NCBI GenBank assembly: GCA_027575805.1
Contig: JANBPU010000205.1
Coordinates: 1-28,282, forward strand
DNA: 28,282 nt
Reading direction: 5' to 3'
Source: Mycoemilia scoparia
Taxonomy: Eukaryota; Kickxellomycota; Kickxellomycetes; Kickxellales; Kickxellaceae
The notes under the pieces were generated by a model that was given only the letters and a program-made list of their open reading frames with translations, searched no databases and had not been told where the DNA came from. The position numbers were made by a program, and so were the translations under genes. This document shows, one piece after another, positions 20,801 through 28,282 of the stretch (within the stretch, counting starts at the first letter, position 1; each line of letters begins with the position of its first letter).

Positions 20801-23800
20801 ACCGAATTGCTTGTCGAGAACTGGTATCTGGGCCATTACAAGGTCAAGCCACCGGCTATGATCTTTGGTAATGTTGTCATGATGAACGCGCTCATTCCAA
20901 TTTCATTGTATGTCACGCTTGAAGCTATAAAGATTTTCCAGATGTACTTTATCCAGGTTGATGTTGGCATGTACCACGAGCCGACAAAACGCGGCGCAGA
21001 GGCCCGGACGACCACTATCAATGAGGATTTAGGTATGGTCAGGTATATCTTCTCTGACAAAACCGGAACTCTGACCGAAAATATCATGAAGTTTAGAGGA
21101 ATGTTGGCTGGTGGAATTTCGCTTGTGCACAGGGATGTTGATCGTGAGGAAAGTGCCGAGGTAGCAGGTTATGGAGATAATGGCGAAGAAGGTGTCGATG
21201 GCGCCTTTAATTATAGCAGCGAAGGGTTAATGATCAACAACCTTGAAGCCAGGGAAGAGGGCGTTGTTGGTTCACCTACCCATGCTCACCACTACTTAGC
21301 CGAGGATGGTCTTCGCCGTAGAAACAACATGTCTTGTGAGACACCAGATAGTGACATTGAATTAGCGCCATTTGGCAAGTCCTCCATGACATCCCCAGGC
21401 AATAGCGACACCAATGCGGCTAAAGGGCTGATGGGAGATCGCTTTTCTTCGCCACCTGGCCTCAAAGCCAATGTTATGGTTGATAGTAGTGAGCCAATCT
21501 CTGGACCAAAGGAGTCGCTTCTGAAATCCCTGCCTACAACCAGGGCGTTGCTGAAAAGCGAATTTAATACTTACCAGCAGGTATATTCTCCCATGAGCCA
21601 ATCGTTTAAATCACCGTCGCCATTAACACAAAAGCTTTTGGCACTATCAAACCCCTCAGTGTCGCTTTCATATCATGCCCGGAGGTTTCTTCGTTCGCTT
21701 GCTTTGTGCCATACAGTGCAGCCCGACTTTGATGACAAGACCGGAGAAGTTATAAGCTACCAGTCTGCTTCTCCTGATGAAAAGGCATTGGTTGTCGCTG
21801 CAGCAGAGATGGGCTATGTTGTCTCCAGCCGTGCAGGTTCCAAGGTCCAGCTCCGCATTGTTCGCCCAGAGAGGCTTTCCAAGTTCATTGAGGATGGGTG
21901 CCCCATACAAAAGGAAGAGGAAGGTAGTGAGACCAATAGTGAGCCCACTGATAAAAACAACAAGGGGTCGAATGCATCTTTGGCAAACCTTGAAAGTGAG
22001 AAGAGCAAAAAGGTTGAGAGGATAAAATCAATAATTCCATCGGATGATTCAGACAGGTACGAGGACTATGAAGTCCTGGATGTCATTGAATTCACCAGTG
22101 CCAGGAAACGCATGTCTGTTGTTTACAAGTGCCCGAATGGGAAGATATACCTTTTTACTAAGGGCGCTGACTCGGTGATCTGGCCCAGACTCAGACCTTC
22201 TGATCAGGTCCCACTTGAAAATGATGGGGATCCATTTGTTCCACTCAACTACAGACAGCCTATGCGTGCATTTACTCCAGTCGGAAGCAGCACGAACCTT
22301 CTAAACAGGAGAAGACAGCACCTTGCTTGCCCACCAGCAGCACTTTTGCATTCACGTTCTTCCTCGACAAACAGCATAGACTTTGGTGTCCGTTCATCAC
22401 ACCCACATCTCATACCAGGTCCTTCTGCGAATAACACCAGACCACAGACACCCAGCCTCCTTGGCCCACAGGCAGCAATTCCTCCTCATGTTATTGGACG
22501 CGGTCGCCATTCACGCAGTCACAGTCACACATTTGTACCAACCCAGCACAACCCTAGCGCCCATAACCTGCACCATATGTCTGGTCGTGGATCTCCAGTC
22601 AGCAGCCCTGGAGCAGCGCCTTCTTCTCCAACTGGAGGTGCTGCATGGTCACCCTATCTAATGAACCCAGAAGAGGGCAATGCTGCACAAAGCACGCCAT
22701 CTACTCCTCCGCCAGTACTACATCCAGCCAGCAATGTAGCCTCTTATCCAAACACAAGGAATAGCGAGCATTCGTTTAGTATAGAGCCTAGATTGACGTC
22801 AAGATCCAACACGCTGCCCGTAGAAGAGATTTGCACAGTAGAGGACGAAAACGACAGCGATGTTAACCACCATCTTAGTGAGCTTAGTTCGTCCCAAACA
22901 CCAGGTATTAGTAGGAATAATGCTGTTGGTTCCAATGCCACTACTAACAACATTGGTGGTACTAATGGAGAAGAGTGGAATCGTGAAAAGGCGCACAAAG
23001 CACTCCATCTTTTTGCTACCGAAGGCCTGCGTACGTTGGTATATGCTCACAGAGAAATACCATTGTCAGAGTATGAGGAGTGGCACGATCGATATATTGC
23101 AGCTTCTACTGCACTCGTGGACCGTCAGAAGCAAGTAGAGCAGGTGGCTAATGAACTTGAGCGCGATCTTTGCTTTACTGGTGTATCTGCTATTGAGGAC
23201 AGATTGCAAGATGGTGTCCCTGAAACTATCTACAAGCTTCGACAGGCAGAGATCAAGATCTGGATGCTGACCGGAGACAAGGTCGAGACAGCTATAAACA
23301 TTGCAAAATCATGTAGGCTCATTGACGATACCCAGGAGTCTGACAGCAACATCATCATGTTGACCGGTGTAACGGATCCTACAAGTTTGCGTGGTGATCT
23401 TGAGCGAGCATTTTCAGGAATCGGGGTTCCCTTGCCTGATCTCGAGGAGCCAGGCAGAGCAGTCAAAACAGCCTGCAAGATACTCCCAGAGTTCATGATC
23501 CGTCTGACTGGACTTCACAAAGATGTGCAAGAAAGGGGTGAGCGTGGTGACGGTGGTTTGGAAGGATGGGGCAACTGGTTTAGCAGACGTGCCAGCGGCA
23601 GGAGCACAAAGGCTCAAAAGGATAATCCAGCCAGTGCATCAGGTAAACACGATCGTCGTAGTGGTAAATCCAAGGACATGGGCAAGGCCAGCAGTGTAGA
23701 TGACAAGGACTTGGATTCTTCAACTGCTACATGCACACCAGCTCCTCGTATAGACCGCAGAACGATGTCGATTGTTGTCGATGGCGAAACGCTCGCGACA

Positions 23801-25282
23801 CTTGAAGCAAATCCCAAGCTGCTTAAGTTGTTTCTGGAACTCGGCACCCATTCCAACGCAGTTGTGTGTTCAAGAGTATCACCGGCCCAAAAGGCCCTGG
23901 TCGTCCATCACATGCGCATTCGCTGCCAGAACCAACATATTGGAAAAGAAAAGTACGCAGTTACGGTTGCCATTGGCGATGGAGGCAACGACATTGCTAT
24001 GATCCAGGAGTCCCATGTCGGTATCGGAATAGCTGGCCAAGAGGGCTTGCAGGCAGCCAGATCAGCGGACTTTAGTATATCTCAGTTCCGATTCTTGCAA
24101 AGATTGATTCTTGTCCATGGCCGGTGGTCATACATACGTATTTCGAGCTTCACCATGGGAACCTTTTACAAGTGTATGGCATTCTACCTAACCCAGGCTT
24201 ACTTTGGTGTGTTTACAGCATTCAGCGGAACCAGCATCTACGAGTCGTGGACACTCAGTATGTACAACACCCTCTTCAGTCTTTTGCCAGTCATGGTCAT
24301 TGGCGTCTTTGACCAGGATCTTCAGGCCGACACTTTGCTCAAGCATCCCGAGCTGTACCCAATGATGGGGCCCTCCAACCACATGTACACGCCCGGCTTG
24401 TTCATTCGCCACGTCATTTTGCTCGGTATTATCCACTGCATCTTGGTCGGGTCGATGGTGCTCATTCCTTATTACAATCTTGGCGAGCATGCGACATCGG
24501 GCGACTTGTACACCACTGGGTTTTTGATGTTCTCCTCCATGATCCTTGTTGTTACATTTAAGATTGCCTATGTGGATTCACGGCGCTGGACCTGGCTGAC
24601 ACATGCTGGTGCTGCTCTGTCACTAGTTCTGTGGTTTGGCTGGAATGGATTCATGGGCGTATTCTATCCCGATGCAACGTCTACGGGATACTTTGCCGCC
24701 GATGTGTTCCAGTTCCTCAAGGACCGTGGGGCATACTGGGCCTTGATCATAGTTGTTTCTGCAATTGCCGTCTGTGTAACACTCTTGTTCCGTATGGGCC
24801 GCATTCTCAACAGCCACACGGAAAGCGTCATCCAGCAATGGGTTGCAGTTGAGCGCAATCAGCAGAGAGCTGTAAGGAAGAAGAACAAATCAAACGTGCC
24901 TCTCAAGTCCAGGCTCAGGACAAACTATCTCCAAAGGGTCAAAACTCTTTGGAAGAACGCAAGGAGCAGATCTGATGATGACAATGACAGCATCTTGCCT
25001 ATCCGTGAGAGATCCTCGTCCTCAGCGCCCTTTGCACCCAAGCCAAAGGAAAAGTCGACCAGCACCAAAGACAAGTTGAACTTTTTGCGCCGGGGACGTA
25101 TGAGGTCTGACACCGCCACATCTGACCCCAACATTGATTTTAGGAAGGTGGCCGAAGCAAAGAGATCTTCCTCAATAGCCAAGAAGAAATCTAAGGAAGC
25201 GGCAGCAGCAGCAGCAGCTTCCACTGTTAACAACAACAATAACAAAAACAATAATACCTACCCACCCTCATATGAATTATAG
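17867..25282 (+). CDS. Giant P4-type ATPase (phospholipid flippase), Dnf3/ATP10-like
   Basis: 2471 residues in one uninterrupted frame. A TAA codon directly before the ATG fixes the start. In order: disordered N-terminus (1-310); P4 N-terminal domain with TM1-TM2 (about 350-440, QFSKIANVYFLFISILQQVP); acidic/Ser-rich insert (about 445-795); actuator domain with DGET at 846-849; TM3-TM4 with the P4-specific PISL at 1011-1014; DKTGT with phosphorylated D1064; nucleotide-binding domain with SPDEKAL (1302-1308) and KGAD (1432-1435); a 260-residue Ser/Pro/His-rich insert (about 1440-1700); TGD (1802-1804); GDGGND (2037-2042); TM5-TM10 (about 2080-2330); basic tail. The enzyme should flip phospholipids to the cytosolic leaflet at Golgi, endosome or plasma membrane with a Cdc50-family subunit, not encoded here. 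The long TM2-actuator insert and TTLKQRQ after DGE recall the Dnf3 group; assignment to that subgroup is tentative. Usual P4 length is about 1100-1700 residues. Confidence 0.95.
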   Translation: MSPKKPKDKASPPLSKKEESINASTRSSQSVPPTQPPPPYSQEPSQSRRKSRDYDAIKSATDKKEKQNNSSVSQDKKQAQQQLPPPPLRITPSEISGNGMSRRNSYSNNAHRNTIDEHDSRTQRSGQKSKVHKVTHYGRLRTTIARALRLANLANDRHQPTPPHPSRIDSFSNQDNTGSLVTPHSGRTRASLDASRLMSPGATPENHQDPAKKVGAQGAARPLSSTSKRHSVSTSITTATGADNKALDAGAAATTTTTGTNEASSGDVPAFAEEYVDQYTSLSETAMAEDENMLIQHQDDSQQEMGRAIPLPGFFLEPDSDEWMGGYSYRARSRDPFTLFSVPASLTKRVHYEVSYDHPKNGISTARYNIITFLPAQLTAQFSKIANVYFLFISILQQVPGWSTTGKWSTLLPLCVFVSFSIAHEGYDDFRRHRMDRAENRQKTRVLKVKVHDTEHSSFHLRQIRDRSSHSLHEFRRSTSSGIKQVFGGLNTKVKGIHRDISERLAEKRRRQREAEDSQDEEDEGEIEDERELGDVEDAMSMNGSVAASINGGDAQLATMEDGKNHSMVSVSNQYFGIDDSEYAASAVPLPHETVTMMGEEEEYSSVSGQQNQLLPSKTASTSQLQTPNNANMPLSKPVSGVHHHIRTNSALAADIFGSSASLTSTSNVVAGANLPPNPPFPPHQRLSHHHVRSPSMSFRSNTPDMFSYGTPMTRSYTDRIMMAGEEGGGSTTGIQNTVSKVPAPRALSIASSAKESQNQLATAAQPQNGGGGGGVMFAEEDEVFDIYDNPLPSNMSCRWKRKRWENVQVGDLLVLLKDEWIPADCVVLASSGFDGICYVETAALDGETTLKQRQALKVTNESIQTPEQLATFNGITYVEKPNPDLYSFEGYLETDGEKHPLTPTQLLLRGSVLRNTQYVFVQVVYSGEETRLRLNATRNIRTKSPQLQRITNRVVVIVFCLLVLICIVFSWIALTEQTELLVENWYLGHYKVKPPAMIFGNVVMMNALIPISLYVTLEAIKIFQMYFIQVDVGMYHEPTKRGAEARTTTINEDLGMVRYIFSDKTGTLTENIMKFRGMLAGGISLVHRDVDREESAEVAGYGDNGEEGVDGAFNYSSEGLMINNLEAREEGVVGSPTHAHHYLAEDGLRRRNNMSCETPDSDIELAPFGKSSMTSPGNSDTNAAKGLMGDRFSSPPGLKANVMVDSSEPISGPKESLLKSLPTTRALLKSEFNTYQQVYSPMSQSFKSPSPLTQKLLALSNPSVSLSYHARRFLRSLALCHTVQPDFDDKTGEVISYQSASPDEKALVVAAAEMGYVVSSRAGSKVQLRIVRPERLSKFIEDGCPIQKEEEGSETNSEPTDKNNKGSNASLANLESEKSKKVERIKSIIPSDDSDRYEDYEVLDVIEFTSARKRMSVVYKCPNGKIYLFTKGADSVIWPRLRPSDQVPLENDGDPFVPLNYRQPMRAFTPVGSSTNLLNRRRQHLACPPAALLHSRSSSTNSIDFGVRSSHPHLIPGPSANNTRPQTPSLLGPQAAIPPHVIGRGRHSRSHSHTFVPTQHNPSAHNLHHMSGRGSPVSSPGAAPSSPTGGAAWSPYLMNPEEGNAAQSTPSTPPPVLHPASNVASYPNTRNSEHSFSIEPRLTSRSNTLPVEEICTVEDENDSDVNHHLSELSSSQTPGISRNNAVGSNATTNNIGGTNGEEWNREKAHKALHLFATEGLRTLVYAHREIPLSEYEEWHDRYIAASTALVDRQKQVEQVANELERDLCFTGVSAIEDRLQDGVPETIYKLRQAEIKIWMLTGDKVETAINIAKSCRLIDDTQESDSNIIMLTGVTDPTSLRGDLERAFSGIGVPLPDLEEPGRAVKTACKILPEFMIRLTGLHKDVQERGERGDGGLEGWGNWFSRRASGRSTKAQKDNPASASGKHDRRSGKSKDMGKASSVDDKDLDSSTATCTPAPRIDRRTMSIVVDGETLATLEANPKLLKLFLELGTHSNAVVCSRVSPAQKALVVHHMRIRCQNQHIGKEKYAVTVAIGDGGNDIAMIQESHVGIGIAGQEGLQAARSADFSISQFRFLQRLILVHGRWSYIRISSFTMGTFYKCMAFYLTQAYFGVFTAFSGTSIYESWTLSMYNTLFSLLPVMVIGVFDQDLQADTLLKHPELYPMMGPSNHMYTPGLFIRHVILLGIIHCILVGSMVLIPYYNLGEHATSGDLYTTGFLMFSSMILVVTFKIAYVDSRRWTWLTHAGAALSLVLWFGWNGFMGVFYPDATSTGYFAADVFQFLKDRGAYWALIIVVSAIAVCVTLLFRMGRILNSHTESVIQQWVAVERNQQRAVRKKNKSNVPLKSRLRTNYLQRVKTLWKNARSRSDDDNDSILPIRERSSSSAPFAPKPKEKSTSTKDKLNFLRRGRMRSDTATSDPNIDFRKVAEAKRSSSIAKKKSKEAAAAAAASTVNNNNNKNNNTYPPSYEL

Positions 25283-25684
25283 TAATCAAAATACAATAAC
25301 GAACGAATTCACTCCAACGCCAAGATTCCAAATAGCTTTATAACTTTAATTCTGGCCACATAGATTCATTTCATTTCAATTCTCCTTCTTCCTCTTTCTC
25401 AAACTTTGTATTTTACATTTTGATGATGACAACGATAACAAAAAGAGTTCCTTTATTTTTCTTTATTTTAGCTATTTCTCTCAAATCACAACACTGAGAG
25501 TATTTGCATTTTATGTTAATTTCTCCTTCAACCATTAGTTGCTTATTTTGTCTTTACTAGTTTTACAAGAACAAAAATGAAAGGTTGGTTTTAACTTGTT
25601 TAAATTATATACCATCGTTGGCTTTTCATATTAAATAAATTTGTTATCTTTATTGGGAGACAAAGTAGTTCTATGAAGTAAAGA
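25283..25684 (+). other. 3' flank of the flippase gene
   Basis: AT- and T-rich non-coding sequence follows the stop. An AATAAA at 25634-25639 is one candidate polyadenylation signal, about 350 bases downstream. Nothing else is recognised. Confidence 0.5.
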
Positions 25685-25800
25685 TGGGTAGTTATTTTTG
25701 AAGGCCTAAACTACTATTATCAATGAGAATATATGGTGATTAGTATGCAAGTTGAAACTGGCCTACTAGTAAAACTTAGTCCTTCAAAAATAATCACTCA
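25685..25800. mobile_element. Short inverted-repeat element (MITE-like), copy 7, subtype A
   Basis: Ends are TGGGTAGTTATTTTTGAAGG and CCTTCAAAAATAATCACTCA, flanked by GA on both sides. The core is nearly the same as in the copies at 14703 and 16002, although this copy lies about 10 kb away on the other side of the flippase gene. Confidence 0.75.
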
Positions 25801-25922
25801 GAAGTTGACAAGCTCAGAAAGAAGTAATTGATCTATAAAACCAGAAAACGTTTTTAGTTTGATCAGAGAAAATGCTATGGTGCCAAATATACTAATGTGG
25901 GTTGAATAGAATGGGCACTATA

Positions 25923-26020
25923 TAGGAGAATATTTCTGAAGGATGAAAATTTTTGAATAAGCTGTGATTTTCCCTATAATCATTGGTCACCAAAATTTGC
26001 TCTTCAAAATCTATTGCTCA
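25923..26020. mobile_element. Short inverted-repeat element (MITE-like), copy 8, subtype B, cut by the inverted repeat edge
   Basis: Ends (TAGGAGAATATTTCTGAAGG and TCTTCAAAATCTATTGCTCA) are more diverged than in other copies. The core GCTGTGATTTTCCCTATAATC places it in subtype B. The outer edge of the left inverted-repeat arm (25972) falls inside its core, so only the right half (25972-26020) reappears in the right arm. Confidence 0.65.
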
Positions 26021-26595
26021 TGTATACACATCAACATTATCTATTTATAGTAAAAATTTCAAAATTTATTGGTTATGATTTGAATAGTCTATACTAACTG
26101 AAAGATTTTGTTTTAAAAATTGAACATTTTTGACACCCACTGCATAGTATTTTACACTTCACAAAAATCAATTCAAAGAATATATTGGTATCTAGAATAG
26201 TCCAAGCTAGAAAATATATAGTTTATATGGAGATTTAACCGAGCTGTTTGATATATAAGCCTTTACATCAAATTCTACAAGAAAACATGCAAACAATATG
26301 GTAGGGGTTAGGGATGGAATTAACTGATAATGCTGAGTTATTTTATATAAGGATTGTTTTTTATTTTTTTGATTAATAAGCATCGGTGGTTTAGTGGTAT
26401 AATTGCCGCCTGCCACGCGGCAGACCCGGGTTCGATTCCCGGCCGATGCATAATATTTTTAATTCTTAATATAATTTAAGTCTTCTGGCTTTGGTGTAGT
26501 ATTTTCTACCCATATAATCATAATAGGTATAGTCTTGCAGTGTTGGGACAAATTTCTATATTATACCCATAACTGATGAGACTTGATCATTATTG
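25972..26595 (+). repeat. Left arm of a long inverted repeat carrying tRNA-Gly
   Basis: This arm of about 624 bases is the reverse complement of 27583-28206. I found no mismatch in the segments compared, and paired positions always sum to 54178, so there is no net insertion or deletion. It holds half of a short mobile element, a tRNA-Gly gene, its downstream T-run and about 145 bases beyond. Confidence 0.9.
26380..26450 (+). tRNA. tRNA-Gly (anticodon GCC), left copy
   Basis: This is a 71-base cloverleaf. The acceptor stem pairs GCATCGG with CCGATGC, followed by discriminator A. The D-arm/A-box region is TGGTTTAGTGG. The anticodon stem GCCGC/GCGGC encloses the loop CTGCCAC with anticodon GCC. 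The T-arm is CCGGG/CCCGG with loop TTCGATT (B box GGTTCGATTCC). No intron and no encoded CCA. A run of five T at 26456-26460 should end Pol III transcription. Confidence 0.97.
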
Positions 26596-27582
26596 ACAGA
26601 CCAGGGTCATCTGGGACAAATCTCAACTGTTCTGGGAAGTTGTCTTTAAAAAACTTTTATTTTGAATGGTCAAGAATCATTCAGAATAGGAGGAAAGGGC
26701 AAAGCACAAGGGTGTATGAATAACAGAATAAAATGGGATTGTTCAGAATGGTTCTGAACAGGTAGAGGTAAATGTATTAAAAGAATATCAATTGATAGTT
26801 GTCTAGAATGACAATGGACAGGAAGAAATGATTTAATATAGATAATAATGTGGTATCTGTTAGATAACACACTTTATAAGTACTGTAAAGTATGTTATAA
26901 CGGTTTTTATTTATAAAATAGAATTTAAAAATATGATGATAAAAAAAATGCAAGTTAAAAGTTAGTACTTTATATAGGTTATCCAATATTATGAGGACAT
27001 ATGCCAGAGGGCTATGTCGCGTCATTATTCGTGGAGCTTCTGTCAAGTAAACAGAAGTAAATAGAAGTAAATAAAGTAAAGAATAGTAAAATAAAAATAA
27101 AGTAATTGTTGATGTGATGACATCATAGATGGTCATCACAAATAATAAGGTTTAAATATAACTCTTCAAATCCTTTCAACCACAACTTTATTTTTAACTA
27201 AATAAAAGTATGATTCTATAAAAGGTAATGAATATAGCAAAACTCTTCATTAAACTAACTAAACTAATAAAAGGCAAGTGAGGATTACAATCCTCAAATC
27301 ATAATCCTGATTGATCCAAAATTACTCTGGTCAACTAAAAGTTGGTCAGAGTGATCCTGAATCATTCAAGATAAACTAATTCCATCTGGAATTGTTCAGG
27401 GCAGACCATGTGGGCTACGGCCCAACAATCAGAATAGTTCTGGATCATTCAAGACAAACTAGATTCATTTAGAATCATTAGTAGTAGATCATGTAGGCCA
27501 CAGCCTAACAGTTCTAAATCATTTAGAATGAGTCAGTTCCATTTTGGGTCCTATAATATGGACCATGTTGGCTATGGCCTAA
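26596..27582. other. Spacer of the inverted repeat, with degenerate internal repeats
   Basis: 987 bases with no supported gene; the 120-codon minus frame (26777-27139) is AT-rich low complexity. The right third contains three copies of a 24-base motif (27404-27427, 27487-27510, 27561-27584), and variants of GAATCATTCAGAAT and TTCTGAACAGG are scattered through both ends. The layout suggests remains of a repetitive element, possibly an LTR, but I cannot identify it. Confidence 0.45.
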
Positions 27583-27584
27583 CA
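27404..27584 (-). repeat. Three degenerate copies of a 24-base motif
   Basis: On the minus strand each copy reads like TGTTGGGCCGTAGCCCACAT followed by GGTC or GATC, at 27404-27427, 27487-27510 and 27561-27584 (83 and 74 bases apart). The last overlaps the inner edge of the right arm by two bases. A TGTT start is typical of copia-type LTR ends, but no matching partner or target duplication was found. Confidence 0.6.
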
Positions 27585-28206
27585 ATAATGATCAAGTCTC
27601 ATCAGTTATGGGTATAATATAGAAATTTGTCCCAACACTGCAAGACTATACCTATTATGATTATATGGGTAGAAAATACTACACCAAAGCCAGAAGACTT
27701 AAATTATATTAAGAATTAAAAATATTATGCATCGGCCGGGAATCGAACCCGGGTCTGCCGCGTGGCAGGCGGCAATTATACCACTAAACCACCGATGCTT
27801 ATTAATCAAAAAAATAAAAAACAATCCTTATATAAAATAACTCAGCATTATCAGTTAATTCCATCCCTAACCCCTACCATATTGTTTGCATGTTTTCTTG
27901 TAGAATTTGATGTAAAGGCTTATATATCAAACAGCTCGGTTAAATCTCCATATAAACTATATATTTTCTAGCTTGGACTATTCTAGATACCAATATATTC
28001 TTTGAATTGATTTTTGTGAAGTGTAAAATACTATGCAGTGGGTGTCAAAAATGTTCAATTTTTAAAACAAAATCTTTCAGTTAGTATAGACTATTCAAAT
28101 CATAACCAATAAATTTTGAAATTTTTACTATAAATAGATAATGTTGATGTGTATACATGAGCAATAGATTTTGAAGAGCAAATTTTGGTGACCAATGATT
28201 ATAGGG
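27583..28206 (-). repeat. Right arm of the long inverted repeat carrying tRNA-Gly
   Basis: This is the reverse complement of 25972-26595. Homology stops abruptly after GATTATAGGG at 28206, inside what would be the core of a short mobile element. The sequence after it (TGTGAGTAAATTT) is unrelated to the left flank. Confidence 0.9.
27728..27798 (-). tRNA. tRNA-Gly (anticodon GCC), right copy
   Basis: This is the exact reverse complement of the 26380-26450 gene, with the same stems, anticodon GCC, A and B boxes and downstream T-run. The two genes point towards each other across the spacer. Both look intact, so both could be transcribed. Confidence 0.97.
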
Positions 28207-28282
28207 TGTGAGTAAATTTAAGCTATAAACTATTGTTAGATTGTATTTATTTCAAAAATAAAAGAATATAGAAAAAAGATAC
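28207..28282. other. Unique flank after the inverted repeat
   Basis: The last 76 bases are AT-rich, do not match the left flank of the repeat, and contain no recognisable feature. Confidence 0.6.

Noticed and set aside
26207..26416. A 69-codon minus frame repeated identically at 27762-27971 (+), suggesting a duplicated small gene
   Set aside because: The frame reads antisense through the tRNA-Gly gene and its 3' side. It is identical only because it lies in both arms of the inverted repeat.
26777..27139. A 120-codon minus frame in the inverted-repeat spacer with hydrophobic stretches
   Set aside because: The composition (Tyr, Leu, Phe, Ile, Ser) is what random AT-rich DNA gives; no start context or family was seen.
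26594..27584. A solo LTR filling the spacer (TG at 26594, CA at 27584)
   Set aside because: The ends do not match as an LTR pair, and the flanking five bases are not a direct repeat. Kept only as a possible remnant.
25972..28206. A foldback transposon with 624-base terminal inverted repeats
   Set aside because: No target-site duplication is visible at the outer edges, no transposase is present, and one outer edge falls inside another mobile element. An inverted duplication explains it better.

Overview
The window looks like nuclear DNA of an intron-poor, AT-rich eukaryote, most likely an early-diverging fungus. The evidence is a very large P4-type lipid flippase read without introns, a small secreted protein with a fungal-style GPI-anchor signal, pyrimidine-rich leaders in front of start codons, and two Pol III-type tRNA genes with internal A and B boxes. 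A Kickxellomycotina/Zoopagomycota-like source would fit the intron-free genes and the sphingomyelin-synthase-type enzyme, but that placement is an inference. Gene density is low: four supported protein genes and two tRNA genes in 28 kb.

Layout. 1-2000: an unrecognised 309-residue protein (909-1838, +) with a TATA box and CT-rich leader. 2000-4283: non-coding, with microsatellites. 4284-4766 (+): a small His/Asp-rich secreted, probably GPI-anchored protein. 5303-7300 (-): an integral membrane PAP2-fold enzyme of the sphingomyelin synthase / SMSr type, tail-to-tail with the previous gene. 7301-17866: 10.6 kb without a convincing gene. This stretch is purine-rich on + next to the synthase gene (so pyrimidine-rich on its coding strand), more GC-balanced around 9.9-11.3 kb, packed with a short inverted-repeat element family at 12.4-16.1 kb, and pyrimidine-rich on + in front of the next gene. 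17867-25282 (+): a 2471-residue P4-ATPase with all catalytic motifs and several very long disordered inserts. 25685-26020: two more copies of the short element. 25972-28206: a long inverted repeat with two arms of about 624 bp around a 987-bp spacer, each arm carrying an apparently identical tRNA-Gly(GCC).

Functional links. The two large genes are transcribed away from each other and both act on membrane lipids: one transfers phospholipid headgroups to ceramide-type acceptors (predicted), the other moves phospholipids between leaflets. In other eukaryotes both families work at the Golgi and endosomes. Co-regulation from the shared intergenic region is possible but not shown.

The most unusual items are the tRNA-bearing inverted duplication, whose outer breakpoint cuts a small transposon; the previously unnamed (to me) short TG...CA element family with 2-bp flanking duplications; the flippase's size and its PPxY motifs near both termini; and the fungal sphingomyelin-synthase-type enzyme with a long soluble tail. 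I see no CRISPR array, rRNA or complete autonomous transposon.
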